Positions 28,366 through 37,331 of a stretch of DNA of 64,000 nt are shown here, one piece after another. How positions within the stretch are numbered: the first letter of the stretch is position 1; each line of letters starts with the position of its first letter. The position numbers were made by a program, and so were the translations under genes. Source of the stretch: Gammaproteobacteria bacterium. Lineage in GTDB: Bacteria > Pseudomonadota > Gammaproteobacteria > Pseudomonadales > Pseudohongiellaceae. The stretch lies in contig JAURWS010000007.1 in the NCBI GenBank assembly GCA_030654835.1, positions 29,431 through 93,430 of the forward strand, given 5' to 3'. The notes under the pieces are model-generated. The model did no database searches. It saw only the letters and a list, made by a program, of their open reading frames with translations, and was not told where the DNA came from.

Positions 28366-29655
28366 TCAGCGGCGCGGGCGACCACGACCGCTGTCTGATC
28401 GACCACGGTCTCCACCCCTGCTGTCTCCAGTCTTCGGCGGCGCCGTGAAACGCGTCGGCCTTGTGAACGGAGGTGGAGGCGTCAGCAGCATGTCATCGGG
28501 GCGGATGCAGGCCAGTTTGTGACCCAGCTTCTCCTCGATGTTGGGTAGTAGGAACGAGTCTTCCTCGCACGCGAAACTGATCGAGGTTCCTACATTGCCA
28601 GCACGGCCAGTGCGGCCAATGCGATGCACATAGTCTTCCGCCTCTTCGGGAAGACTGTAATTGATCACATGCGTCACGTCGTCGATGTGCAGGCCACGTC
28701 CCGCCACATCTGTCGCCACCAGCACCTGCAGCTTGCCTTCCCGGAAGGCTTCCAGAGTCTGCACCCGTTTGTTCTGTGCTACCTCACCTGAGAGCAGCCC
28801 GCAATTGATGCCGTTGCGATAGAGGTTATCGGCCAGTTTGCGCACCTGATCGCGACGGTTGTTGAAGACGATGATCTTGTCCGCACCGGCCGAATTGATG
28901 ATGTTGTACAGCAGCTTGTACTTGTCCTCGCTGGTCACCAGATAGACGATCTGATCGATCGTGTCCGTGGCCACCTGCGTGGGCTCGATCTCGATCATGA
29001 TCGGGTCCATCGCCCAGCGCTTGGTCAGTTCCAGAATTTCCGGCGTGAAGGTAGCGCTGAACAGCAGCGTCTGACGACACTCTTTCGCTGGCGTACGGGC
29101 AACCACAGCACGCACCTGAGGAATGAAGCCCATGTCGAGCATGCGGTCTGCCTCGTCGATCACCATCAGCTCGACCAGCCCGAGATACAGCTGATCATTC
29201 TGCACGAAGTCGATCAGGCGGCCGGGCGTTGCCACGACAATGTCCACCGGGCGGCGGTCAACCGCACGCAGTTGCTTCTGATAATCCTCACCACCTACCA
29301 GCGTCACGATGTGCAGATCAGAGTATTTGCAGAGATTCTGCGCGTCGTTGGCGATCTGAATCACCAGTTCGCGGGTCGGCGCAATGATGAGCGCGCGCGG
29401 CTCACCGATATAACGCTGTTCTTGCACGGGATTAGTGAGCAGGTCATTGATGATCGTGATCAGGAAGGCGGCCGTCTTGCCTGTGCCTGTCTGTGCCCTT
29501 CCGGTGACGTCGTGTCCCTGGAGGGTAAATTTCAGGCTCTCTGCCTGGATGGGGGTGCAATACTGGAATCCGAGATCTGCTATCGCCTTTCTGAGTGGGT
29601 CAACCAGATCAAAGGCTGCAAATTTCAGCCTCTGGTCGCTTATTTCATTATCCAT
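28366..29655 (-). CDS. rhlB: DEAD-box ATP-dependent RNA helicase RhlB
   Basis: 429 residues. Q motif FQYCTPIQAESL, motif I AQTGTGKT, Ia PTRELVIQ, II DEAD in VIDEADRMLDMGF, III SAT, V ATDVAGRGLH and VI HRIGRTGRAG are all present. Close similarity in layout to Pseudomonas RhlB, including the early GEPRALIIAPTRE segment. RhlB unwinds RNA for the degradosome. The C-terminal tail is Arg/Gly-rich (GDRGRSDSGRGRPRR), probably for RNA binding. No upstream partner; rdgC is about 200 bases away on the same strand. Confidence 0.92.
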   Translation of the reverse strand: MDNEISDQRLKFAAFDLVDPLRKAIADLGFQYCTPIQAESLKFTLQGHDVTGRAQTGTGKTAAFLITIINDLLTNPVQEQRYIGEPRALIIAPTRELVIQIANDAQNLCKYSDLHIVTLVGGEDYQKQLRAVDRRPVDIVVATPGRLIDFVQNDQLYLGLVELMVIDEADRMLDMGFIPQVRAVVARTPAKECRQTLLFSATFTPEILELTKRWAMDPIMIEIEPTQVATDTIDQIVYLVTSEDKYKLLYNIINSAGADKIIVFNNRRDQVRKLADNLYRNGINCGLLSGEVAQNKRVQTLEAFREGKLQVLVATDVAGRGLHIDDVTHVINYSLPEEAEDYVHRIGRTGRAGNVGTSISFACEEDSFLLPNIEEKLGHKLACIRPDDMLLTPPPPFTRPTRFTAPPKTGDSRGGDRGRSDSGRGRPRR

Positions 29656-29851
29656 AGGGAACTACGCCGCTGGCCTTGGGCCTGTTGAAAATACCCTCGC
29701 AAGGGTTCCTGTCAGTTCTGAATTTACTTATAAATCTGTCACTTATATGTCGTTGCGCTGAACGCGCAGGAATCATAGCTGCCAAGCGCCGGAACATCAA
29801 TAGTGGCCACTCACCTGATCAGCCTTCGCCGGGCCTGCAATCGACTCTCCT

Positions 29852-30760
29852 TCAAACCTCGGATAACCCACCAAACGCAGCTAGAAGTGACTTCATGAGA
29901 CGCGACACCTCCAGGCTCATGATCGCGAAATCCTGATCGAACTGCTGCGCCTCGCTCTCCGCATCCGCGTCCTGTGCCCGCTCCAGAATCATGTCTTCGA
30001 ACTTCAGGCGCGTGACCGTCAGGTCTGCGGAAATCACACAGCTCAGCGTGTCATTCCAGAGCACTCCCAGCTTCTTCACCTGTTTGCCCGCCAGCAGATG
30101 CGCCTTGATCTCGTCGCTGCCCAGATCCTGCCCCTTGCAGCGGATCACATTGCTGTCTTCCAGCGGATTGAACAGCTCGCAGTCCTGATTGATGACGAAC
30201 TGCTCGGTGGCCTTCTGCTTCTCCAGCCAGCGGGTCATGATATCGCACGGCGCATGCTGCACATCGGGCAATGCGATGGGCAGAGAACCGATACTGTCCC
30301 GTAGCAACGTGGCCAGGTCTTCTGCCACACTGGCGCTACTGGTGTTGATGATCAGGAGATTGTCCTGCAGCGCCAGATACGCATGAATTCTGCGCGTGCG
30401 GGAAAACGCTCTGGGCAACAGAGCAGCGATGACATCATCCTTGAGCTGAGCCTTCTCTTTACGGCTGATCTTGCGGGCCTGCTTCTGCTCGATCTCGGCA
30501 ACCTTTTCGGCCAGCGCATCGTTGACGACCGAGGCCGGCAGCAGCTTCTCGTCCTTGCGCGCGCAAAACATGATGCAATCGCCAACAGCATGTGTGAGCG
30601 CTTCATGGTCGCCCCCGATGGGGCTCACCCAACCCGTGCGCGTGCGGTCAAAAGTGGTGCCGGAGCGAAAGGCGTGCTCCGCGAGCTTTTCTTCGAGAGC
30701 CTCAGCGCTCAGATCAAAAGGGGCAGTGAAGCGATAGAAGCGGATATTCTTGAACCACAT
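29852..30760 (-). CDS. rdgC: Recombination-associated protein RdgC
   Basis: 302 residues, normal length. The start MWFKNIRFYRFTAPFDLSAE and the segments FSRTRRIHAYL and GWVSPIG are typical RdgC. RdgC forms a ring around DNA and moderates RecA activity; in some species it aids replication restart or pilin variation. Monocistronic by position, divergent from the TonB-dependent receptor. Confidence 0.95.
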   Translation of the reverse strand: MWFKNIRFYRFTAPFDLSAEALEEKLAEHAFRSGTTFDRTRTGWVSPIGGDHEALTHAVGDCIMFCARKDEKLLPASVVNDALAEKVAEIEQKQARKISRKEKAQLKDDVIAALLPRAFSRTRRIHAYLALQDNLLIINTSSASVAEDLATLLRDSIGSLPIALPDVQHAPCDIMTRWLEKQKATEQFVINQDCELFNPLEDSNVIRCKGQDLGSDEIKAHLLAGKQVKKLGVLWNDTLSCVISADLTVTRLKFEDMILERAQDADAESEAQQFDQDFAIMSLEVSRLMKSLLAAFGGLSEV

Positions 30761-31070
30761 GGGGAGTTTCCAGAAATTGTCAGTGTCGGCGCGGCCATCA
30801 AAGCTGATGGCGCAAAGTCAGGGGCGCGATTCTAGACCAACGTCGTCATCACTCCTAGCTCTGCCTTGCGTGAATTGCCCCCCCAGGTGGATCAGATTAC
30901 GTCTTAAACTCAGACCAAGCGATTCTGAATACGAAGCCTTTGGAATCCAGCCATATTTTGTACGCTATACGGTAGACATCCTCTCGCCTTGAAACTCTAA
31001 TACTCCGCACAATCCTGGCAGCGTCGGCCAGGCAGAAACGTCATATAAATAAAAATAAGCGAGCACGCCC
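30761..31070. other. Divergent intergenic region, rdgC / TonB-dependent receptor
   Basis: 310 bases. It must contain promoters for both neighbours. I see no clear -35/-10 pair, no Fur-box-like palindrome and no riboswitch. An in-frame stop (TAA at 31056-31058) sits shortly before the receptor start, which fixes that gene's 5' limit. Confidence 0.55.
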
Positions 31071-33236
31071 TTGTTGAGAACCACCCCTGTCTTGATAGCC
31101 AGCATCCTTTTATCACTCTCATCATCAATCAGCCATTCCCAAAACACCTCTGAAGAAAATGCTTCAGTCACCTATCCGGCCAGCTATTTTGCAGAGTTCG
31201 GTGCTGTCTCCGTCAACGACATGTTGAATCGTATCCCCGGAATCGCATTGGCGCTCGACGGCAACCAGATTCCCAGCACCGGAAACAACAACAATCGCGG
31301 GCTGGGCGGGGAAAGCCAGATCCTCATCAATGGCAAACGCATGGCAGGCAAGGCCAACGAAACCCGCACGCAGCTTGATCGCATCCCCGCCAGCCAGGTG
31401 AGCCACATCGAAATCATTCGCGGCACGTCGGGTGATCTCGACGTCCGCAACAGTGGCCAGCTCGTCAATATCGTCCTGCTGGAAACCCAGTCCACGTCGA
31501 GTGTCTCCGTCGAGGGCGGAGCGGCCTACTATCACGATGGCACTACCGACCCCATCGGGTCATTGTCCTACAGCGGCCAAACCGGTCAGTTGCAGTATCT
31601 CATTGGTGGCACCGTCAGTTCGGCATATGAATGGCAGGAGAGTTCAGAACTCAGCGTGCTCGCCAACGGGACTCTCAATGAGACCCGAGCCTTCGATCGC
31701 CAGAGAGAACAAACCAACTACTCCTTGAACTCGAACCTGGTCTACCAATTGTCAGCCTCCGACCGGGTGTCTTTGAATGCACTGTACGGCGAGAATAATC
31801 CACCCGCCACTTTGCTGCGAACAATCACCGATCTGAAAACGTCGCCCCAGAAGGTTCTGATCGAACGCGAGGACCTGCCGGCCACCGCAGACAATTGGGA
31901 GGTGGGAGGAGACTACGAACACACTTTCGATGACGGCGCCAAGTACAAGGTGCTGTTGATCGTCAATGAAAAGAACAACGATAGCGTTCGCGAACGCTAT
32001 GTGTCTGCAGGAATCGGCCAACCCGAGACGAAAAATCTGTTCCTCGCCACTGACAGTCGCTATAGAGAGCGCATTACCCGGACTTCCTATTCCTGGAGTC
32101 TGTCTGAGGGGCAAGCACTGGAACTTGGCTTCGAGGGCGCACAAACCATTCAGAACTCCGCACTGAGACTGGGCTCCAGAACCTCTACTGCCCCCTCCGC
32201 CGACCACGGGGGCCTGTCACCCGTGCTTGTTCCCAATGCCATTTCTCAGGTGGAGGAGATTCGCTATGAAGGTTTTGCTGTCCATAACTGGCAGCTCAAT
32301 CCCCGCATGTCACTCGAAAGCAGCCTGCTGTATGAAGTGTCGGAAATTGCGCAGACTGGCGACATCAACAAGAAACGAGACTTTGATTTTCTAAAGCCGA
32401 AACTGGATTTCCGCTTTGATATCAGCCGCAGTTTTCAATTACGTATGTCTGCAGAAAAGGATGTGTCGCAGCTGAGTTTTGCTGACTTTTCAGCCAGCGT
32501 GAATGCACAGGATGAAGACCAGGACACCATGACTGGCAACCCATCGCTGGAGCAGGAACAAACCTGGCGCTACAACCTCAATCTCGACTACCGACTCCCC
32601 AATGACAGCGGCGTGCTCAACTCCCGCTTGTTCTACTACGACGTTCGCAATTCCATCGGCCGGATCGACATCTCTCCAAACAGCAAAACGCTGCTAAGCA
32701 CCAACGGCAATGTCGGCGATGGCAAGATATTCGGACTGTATCTGAATGCCAGTATTCGGCTGGGGTTTCTGAACCTTCCCGGTGCAGTGCTCACAGCAGG
32801 ACTGAATCTGGAGGATGCGTATATCTATGACCCTCTGATCGCGAAGAAGCGCACGATTATTCCCATCGACCGAGGCAGTTTCCGCATTGGCTTCCGCCAC
32901 GACGTGTCAGCGTTGAATCTCAGCTACGGCATGAGTTATCAGGATGGCATTGGCGAGGTGGGTGGCACTGGTGGCAATCGTGTGCGCTATGACATTGATA
33001 ACGTGCTGTTCTACGGCATCGGCAAGGTCCGCACGGACCTGGTGGCTTTTGTCGAAAAAGTCGGTTACCGCAATATCACTTTCAGACTCGAAGTGAACAA
33101 TGCCCTGGACTCGGAAAGATGCTTTGAAAGGAAGCGCTACAACGGGCACATACGCAACCGTGATCTGCGGGAAATCGAGTACAGCTGCACAACCACCGGG
33201 CCGCAGGTTCTGCTGAAGGTCAAATCGACATTCTAG
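31071..33236 (+). CDS. TonB-dependent outer-membrane receptor
   Basis: 721 residues starting at TTG (31071 or 31074); no ATG or GTG lies between the upstream stop at 31056 and residue 40. A signal peptide (PVLIASILLSLSSSISHSQ) is followed by a plug domain with VNDMLNRIPGI, ILINGKRMAGK, QVSHIEIIRG and GQLVNIVL, then a 22-strand-type barrel ending in Phe (LLKVKSTF). The plug is of the group that pairs with the OMP_b-brl_3 barrel type. Substrate unknown: no transporter, iron or sugar gene is adjacent. Its stop overlaps the convergent moeB stop by 4 bases. Confidence 0.88.
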   Translation: MLRTTPVLIASILLSLSSSISHSQNTSEENASVTYPASYFAEFGAVSVNDMLNRIPGIALALDGNQIPSTGNNNNRGLGGESQILINGKRMAGKANETRTQLDRIPASQVSHIEIIRGTSGDLDVRNSGQLVNIVLLETQSTSSVSVEGGAAYYHDGTTDPIGSLSYSGQTGQLQYLIGGTVSSAYEWQESSELSVLANGTLNETRAFDRQREQTNYSLNSNLVYQLSASDRVSLNALYGENNPPATLLRTITDLKTSPQKVLIEREDLPATADNWEVGGDYEHTFDDGAKYKVLLIVNEKNNDSVRERYVSAGIGQPETKNLFLATDSRYRERITRTSYSWSLSEGQALELGFEGAQTIQNSALRLGSRTSTAPSADHGGLSPVLVPNAISQVEEIRYEGFAVHNWQLNPRMSLESSLLYEVSEIAQTGDINKKRDFDFLKPKLDFRFDISRSFQLRMSAEKDVSQLSFADFSASVNAQDEDQDTMTGNPSLEQEQTWRYNLNLDYRLPNDSGVLNSRLFYYDVRNSIGRIDISPNSKTLLSTNGNVGDGKIFGLYLNASIRLGFLNLPGAVLTAGLNLEDAYIYDPLIAKKRTIIPIDRGSFRIGFRHDVSALNLSYGMSYQDGIGEVGGTGGNRVRYDIDNVLFYGIGKVRTDLVAFVEKVGYRNITFRLEVNNALDSERCFERKRYNGHIRNRDLREIEYSCTTTGPQVLLKVKSTF

Positions 33237-33985
33237 CGCGCACTCATGGAGCAAACCGCGCACTCAGGGTCACGCGGCAGCCGCATTTCCCGCCATTGCA
33301 TGGTCCGGGCATCCAGCAGCAACAGGCGGCCAGTCAACGACTTGCCAACACCGGAGATCATCTTGATAGCCTCCATCGCCTGCACCGAGCCGATGATGCC
33401 GACGACTGGTGCCATGACACCATTGCGGGAGCAGGTTGCCTGCTCATCATCGCCGAAACGATACAGACACTGATAACAGGGGCTGCTCTCTTCCCTGCTG
33501 TCGAAAACCGCCACCTGCCCCTCCATGCGGATGGCCGCGCCGGAGACCAGAGGCACACGGTGCCGCACGCAGGCCTTGTTCAGAGCGAAGCGCGTCGTGA
33601 AGTTGTCACAGGCATCGACCACCAGCGTGGCCGTCGGCACCAGTGCATCGAGGTCCTCGTCCGTGAGTCGTTTCTGCAGGGGAGTGATGCGTACATCAGG
33701 GTTGAGATTGCGCAGTGTCTCCTGCGCCGACAGAACTTTGGCCTGCCCCAGGGATTGTTGCCCGTGGGCAATCTGGCGCTGCAGATTGGTGATTTCCACC
33801 GTGTCGTCATCGGCGATAATGAGATGCCCGACGCCCGCAGCCGCGAGATACATCGCCGCAGGGCACCCAAGGCCGCCCATGCCAACTATCAGCACTGTGG
33901 CATCCAGCAACTTCTGCTGCCCGGCAACATCCATTTCCGGCAGCATGATCTGGCGGCTGTAGCGAAGCAGTTCCTCGTCCCGCAT
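33233..33985 (-). CDS. moeB: Molybdopterin-synthase adenylyltransferase MoeB / ThiF-type
   Basis: 250 residues from the ATG at 33985 (MRDEELLRYSRQIMLPEMD); longer in-frame starts run towards the next gene. The adenylation domain shows VLIVGMGGLGCPAAMYLAAA, the nucleotide-binding DDDTVEITNLQRQ, and VDACDNFTTRFALN. Zinc cysteines appear as CYQCLYRF and the C-terminal CAVC. MoeB activates MoaD by adenylation for molybdenum cofactor; close ThiF homologues serve thiamine synthesis. In Pseudomonas it directly follows prmC; here about 4.8 kb separates them. Confidence 0.92.
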   Translation of the reverse strand: MRDEELLRYSRQIMLPEMDVAGQQKLLDATVLIVGMGGLGCPAAMYLAAAGVGHLIIADDDTVEITNLQRQIAHGQQSLGQAKVLSAQETLRNLNPDVRITPLQKRLTDEDLDALVPTATLVVDACDNFTTRFALNKACVRHRVPLVSGAAIRMEGQVAVFDSREESSPCYQCLYRFGDDEQATCSRNGVMAPVVGIIGSVQAMEAIKMISGVGKSLTGRLLLLDARTMQWREMRLPRDPECAVCSMSAR

Positions 33986-34042
33986 ATCATCATCCTGTCT
34001 GTCATGAACCTGGCTGTCATCGTTCGGGTGGTTGCGCCGCAC

Positions 34043-34534
34043 TCAGCTATTCTGGGCGGGATTCCACTTCAGCCACTCTTCAGTGAAATAACCCACGCAC
34101 TGATTGGCAACCAGCTCTTCGTCGAATTGATCCTGTGACACAGTGGCAATCTTGCCATTTTCCCAGAGCAGCGCGTGTACGCCGACTGGCGTGTTCCCCC
34201 AGTATTCCACTCGCGACGTGTAAGCCACCATATCTCCGGCGACGGTTGCCTGCACTCTGCAGATCAATGAGTCGCGAGCGGCCACGCGGCGGTACACGCC
34301 TGCCGACTCCAGGCCTGCCTCGAAAAGCTTCTGCATGTTCAGTCGAAACTCCTTGGGGTCGCCTGCCAATCCTACCCAATCGGTGACCTCGGCATAGACA
34401 TCAAACTGCGTGATGCCATCCAGCGCCAGGCCATTCCCACGCGGATATACCTGTGCCTGGGAATGCCCGGACACAACAACAGACAACAACAAGCTAAAAA
34501 GCACGGCGCAGCGGTGGGTATTCAAAATCGTCAC
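34043..34534 (-). CDS. Hypothetical secreted protein
   Basis: 163 residues from the GTG at 34534, chosen because AGGAG lies 9 bases upstream and a signal peptide follows (AVLFSLLLSVVVSGHSQAQ). The mature part has no family I recognise: segments such as FDVYAEVTDWVGLAG and YTSRVEYWGNTPVGVHALLW suggest a beta-rich domain. It precedes moeB by 57 bases on the same strand and is divergent from the operator-bearing cluster. Confidence 0.7.
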   Translation of the reverse strand: MTILNTHRCAVLFSLLLSVVVSGHSQAQVYPRGNGLALDGITQFDVYAEVTDWVGLAGDPKEFRLNMQKLFEAGLESAGVYRRVAARDSLICRVQATVAGDMVAYTSRVEYWGNTPVGVHALLWENGKIATVSQDQFDEELVANQCVGYFTEEWLKWNPAQNS

Positions 34535-34667
34535 TTCAGGTCTCCTGGATGTGAACACTGTACTGGCAAACGCAATCACTCTTTCGTGGACTGCTCCTTC
34601 ACGGCGGCGAATTCTGCGCTGTTTTCGCCGAAATTGCACCTACCCCCAACCGTGCGTCCGACATAAT

Positions 34668-34684
34668 ACTTTGTATAACAAAGT
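34668..34684. promoter_or_regulatory. Operator candidate O1 (ACTTTG-N5-CAAAGT)
   Basis: Perfect inverted repeat ACTTTG-TATAA-CAAAGT, ending 39 bases before the start of the membrane-protein gene at 34724. It overlaps a possible promoter: TTGTAT (34671) and TAAAAC (34693) with 16 bases between. The same palindrome with one extra bp per arm occurs at 35727-35745, and CTTT-N-CATAAA follows both copies. Confidence 0.7.
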
Positions 34685-34723
34685 GCTTTACATAAAACAA
34701 AACCCTCGCTATCCTCTGCCGCC

Positions 34724-35335
34724 ATGAGCCCTGCCCAGAAACCCAGATCATCGTCGCCGGAACCGGTTGCCCTCCATGAACATGCCGAGGACAACCTGCG
34801 CTACATCCGTGCCACCATGGAAAATGCCACCTCGTTTACCGGGGTATCTGGCCGAGGCTATTTTCTTGCCGGGCTGTCGGCCATTGTCGCGGCATGGCTG
34901 GCGGCACGGCAGTCCACTCAAGCCGCATGGTTGCTGGTGTGGATGCTGGAACTGCTGCTCGCTGGGGGCGTGGCTCTGGGAATGACGGCATTCAAGGCCA
35001 GCCGCCAGGGCAAACCACTGTGGTCGAGCAGCGGCAGAAAGCTGCTGCTTGCCTTCATCCCGGCGATGACTGCCGGTGGTGTGCTGACCCTGGCCTTGTT
35101 CCTGCGCAACGATACGACGCTGCTGCCCGGAATATGGTTGAGCCTCTATGGCGCCGCCGTGATGACTGCGGGGGTCTGGTCCGTCCGCATACTGCCCTTG
35201 ATGGGCGCGCTGTTTCTGTCAGCTGGCGCATTGGTACTGCTGACCCCAGTGCCGCCCGACCTCATGCTTGGGTTGAGTTTTGGAGGGCTGCATATCGTGT
35301 TTGGCATTCTCGTCTGGAGGCATCATGGTGGCTAA
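34724..35335 (+). CDS. Small multi-pass membrane protein of the regulator cluster
   Basis: 203 residues. A soluble N-terminal 40-50 residues (HEHAEDNLRYIRATMENATSF) precede about six hydrophobic helices, for example YFLAGLSAIVAAWLA, LLVWMLELLLAGGVALG and IPAMTAGGVLTLALFL. No catalytic motif recognised. Its stop overlaps the start of the regulator gene by 11 bases, and operator O1 lies upstream; the layout suggests it is repressed by that regulator. Confidence 0.75.
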   Translation: MSPAQKPRSSSPEPVALHEHAEDNLRYIRATMENATSFTGVSGRGYFLAGLSAIVAAWLAARQSTQAAWLLVWMLELLLAGGVALGMTAFKASRQGKPLWSSSGRKLLLAFIPAMTAGGVLTLALFLRNDTTLLPGIWLSLYGAAVMTAGVWSVRILPLMGALFLSAGALVLLTPVPPDLMLGLSFGGLHIVFGILVWRHHGG

Positions 35336-35705
35336 ATCACAAGCAGTAGAAGCAGTCGAGGAAACGCCTCCTGCCGTGCAATCTGCAGGAGCACACAGCG
35401 CAAAGGAGACTGGCAACAATCTGGATCGCCTGATCCATGAACGAACCCGGCTGGCCTTGGTCAGCGCGCTGGCTGCCAACACCTTGCTCAGTTTCAATGA
35501 TCTGAAGTCGCTGTTGCAGGTGTCGGACGGCAATCTCAGCGCTCACGCTCGCAAACTGGAAGACGCCGGCTACATCGCCTGCAGCAAAGGCTATGACGGG
35601 CGGGTGCCGCGCACCGAGTACCGGCTGACCGAGTCTGGCCGCGCCGCACTGCAGAAGTACATCGCACACATGGAAGCGCTGATTCTAGCGATGAAAAACA
35701 TCTGA
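35325..35705 (+). CDS. Winged-helix transcriptional regulator (MarR-like, HTH_34 type)
   Basis: 126 residues from the ATG at 35325, which has GGAGG just upstream. The core (RLIHERTRLALVSALAANTL, DLKSLLQVSDGNLSAHARKL and GYDGRVPRTEYRLTESGRAAL) is the winged-helix DNA-binding domain found in small regulators that accompany membrane-protein genes. Translationally coupled to the preceding gene. Inference: it binds the two matching palindromes O1 and O2 and controls its own operon and the DUF4173 gene. Confidence 0.85.
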   Translation: MVAKSQAVEAVEETPPAVQSAGAHSAKETGNNLDRLIHERTRLALVSALAANTLLSFNDLKSLLQVSDGNLSAHARKLEDAGYIACSKGYDGRVPRTEYRLTESGRAALQKYIAHMEALILAMKNI

Positions 35706-35726
35706 ACGGGTGTTTTTTTACCCTTT

Positions 35727-35745
35727 AACTTTGCAATACAAAGTT
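35727..35745. promoter_or_regulatory. Operator candidate O2 (AACTTTG-N5-CAAAGTT)
   Basis: Perfect 7-bp inverted repeat AACTTTG-CAATA-CAAAGTT, 20 bases before the DUF4173 gene. It has the same core and spacer length as O1 at 34668, and the same trailing CTTTTCATAAA-like sequence. It overlaps or sits just ahead of the translation-start region, so repression there is plausible. Confidence 0.72.
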
Positions 35746-35765
35746 CTTTTCATAAAGGTAATGAG

Positions 35766-37310
35766 ATGAATATAACAACTGGCCTTGCCACTCGAATACT
35801 GCTGGGCGGGATCGCGCTGGGCGTAGCGGCGGACTATCTCCTCTGGAGCGCGATTGCCGTCAACGAACGCATTCCCGGCCCCGGCCTTGCGGTGTGGATC
35901 ACGCTGCTTGCAGCGGTATCGCTGTTGCTGAATCGCCATGCGCAATTGCGCTGGCGTCTGACCGTGGCAGGCTGGTCGAGTGTGGCGCTGGCCGCCACGC
36001 TGATCATCATCTTCAGAGGCTCGCCTGTACTGGTGCCGCTGATGCTGCTCGTGCTGCTGATTTCACTGGCCATGCTGACTCTGCAGGCGGTCCGTCCAAG
36101 CCTGCTGGATATCCGGATCGCAGACTGCCTGCGCATCCCCTTTCGAGTAATTTCCCGCTTGGCGCTTGGCGCTGGTCAGCTGCTCTGCAAGATAGAATTC
36201 CAGAACCATATGCTCAGCCCTCGCTTGCGCGGTATCGGCAGAGGCCTGCTGATCGCACTGCCGCTGATTCTGGTGTTTATTGCCCTGTTTTCGTCTGCCG
36301 ACGCGACCTTTGAGCGCTACGCCCCGCAACTGGGCGATTTGTTTTCACTCGCCACACCCCGCCATCTGGTAGTGATCGCGTTCTTTGGCTGGCTCGCCAC
36401 GGGCTTGTTGAGCAGTGCCATGCAGCAGCTCTCAGTGCCACTGCCGCCCGCTTTCCACGCACGTTTTACGCTGGGTGCCGAGGAAGTGGTGGTCATCATG
36501 GGGTCAATGGCGATCTTGTTTCTGATATTCGTTCTCTTGCAGGCCAGCTATCTTTTCGGCGGCCGCGAGGCTATCGAAATGACCACCGGGCTGACGCTGG
36601 CAGGTTACGCACGACGAGGTTTCTTTGAACTGGTGGTGGTCTCCGGACTGACACTCGCCATGCTGCTGAGCATGGCTGGCATACGCTGCGATCAGCGGCT
36701 GTTCAGGCCGCTGGCCACTGTGCTGGTGTTGTGTGTGCTGGTCATTCTCGCCTCGGCAGCGCAGCGTCTGAGCCTCTATACCGACGCCTTTGGTTTGACG
36801 ATGGCTCGCCTCACCGCCCTCGCATTCATGGTCTGGCTGGGTTTCAACCTGATCTCGTTCGCGGTGACGGTGCTGCGGGGACGCATCCGGGGGTTTGCGT
36901 CCAGCATGGTGTTGTCCGGCGTTGCCACCTTGTTGCTGCTAGGACTGATCAATCCTGCAGCCGTCGTCGCCCGTGTGAACATTGACCGGGCCATCATCGG
37001 CGGCAGCACGATCGATATGAACTACCTGACTGAACTAGGCGCTGATGCCGCCCCCATCCTGATAACCCACTTCGATGCCCTGCCGGCCAACGAACAGTGC
37101 CGTATGGCGAGACAGTTGATCTCACTCTGGGCTGGCGGTCGTCAGCAGGACTGGCGCTCTTGGAATGCCGCGCATACGGCGGCCCGCGAGGCCTTCGACG
37201 CAAAAAGCGAGCAATTGCGTTTGCTAGTCAACAATGTTTATGAGAAGAACCGGCTGCTGCAATTTTCAGGACGACTGCGCGGCAGCAGTTTTGGTGAAGC
37301 GCATTGTTGA
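35766..37310 (+). CDS. DUF4173-family membrane protein
   Basis: 514 residues with about ten to twelve hydrophobic helices. The signature ASYLFGG, then LTLAGYARRGFFELVVVSGL, is characteristic of DUF4173 proteins, whose function is not known. The last 100 residues (after NYLTELGADAAPIL) look soluble and contain HFDALPANEQCRMARQLI. It follows the HTH gene by 60 bases with O2 between them, so it may be separately promoted but jointly regulated. Confidence 0.85.
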   Translation: MNITTGLATRILLGGIALGVAADYLLWSAIAVNERIPGPGLAVWITLLAAVSLLLNRHAQLRWRLTVAGWSSVALAATLIIIFRGSPVLVPLMLLVLLISLAMLTLQAVRPSLLDIRIADCLRIPFRVISRLALGAGQLLCKIEFQNHMLSPRLRGIGRGLLIALPLILVFIALFSSADATFERYAPQLGDLFSLATPRHLVVIAFFGWLATGLLSSAMQQLSVPLPPAFHARFTLGAEEVVVIMGSMAILFLIFVLLQASYLFGGREAIEMTTGLTLAGYARRGFFELVVVSGLTLAMLLSMAGIRCDQRLFRPLATVLVLCVLVILASAAQRLSLYTDAFGLTMARLTALAFMVWLGFNLISFAVTVLRGRIRGFASSMVLSGVATLLLLGLINPAAVVARVNIDRAIIGGSTIDMNYLTELGADAAPILITHFDALPANEQCRMARQLISLWAGGRQQDWRSWNAAHTAAREAFDAKSEQLRLLVNNVYEKNRLLQFSGRLRGSSFGEAHC

Positions 37311-37331
37311 GCGGTTCATCTACCGAGGCTG

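Noticed and set aside
30840..31070. Fur box or riboswitch upstream of the TonB-dependent receptor
   Set aside because: No 19-bp Fur-like palindrome and no recognisable cobalamin or other aptamer core could be found by eye.
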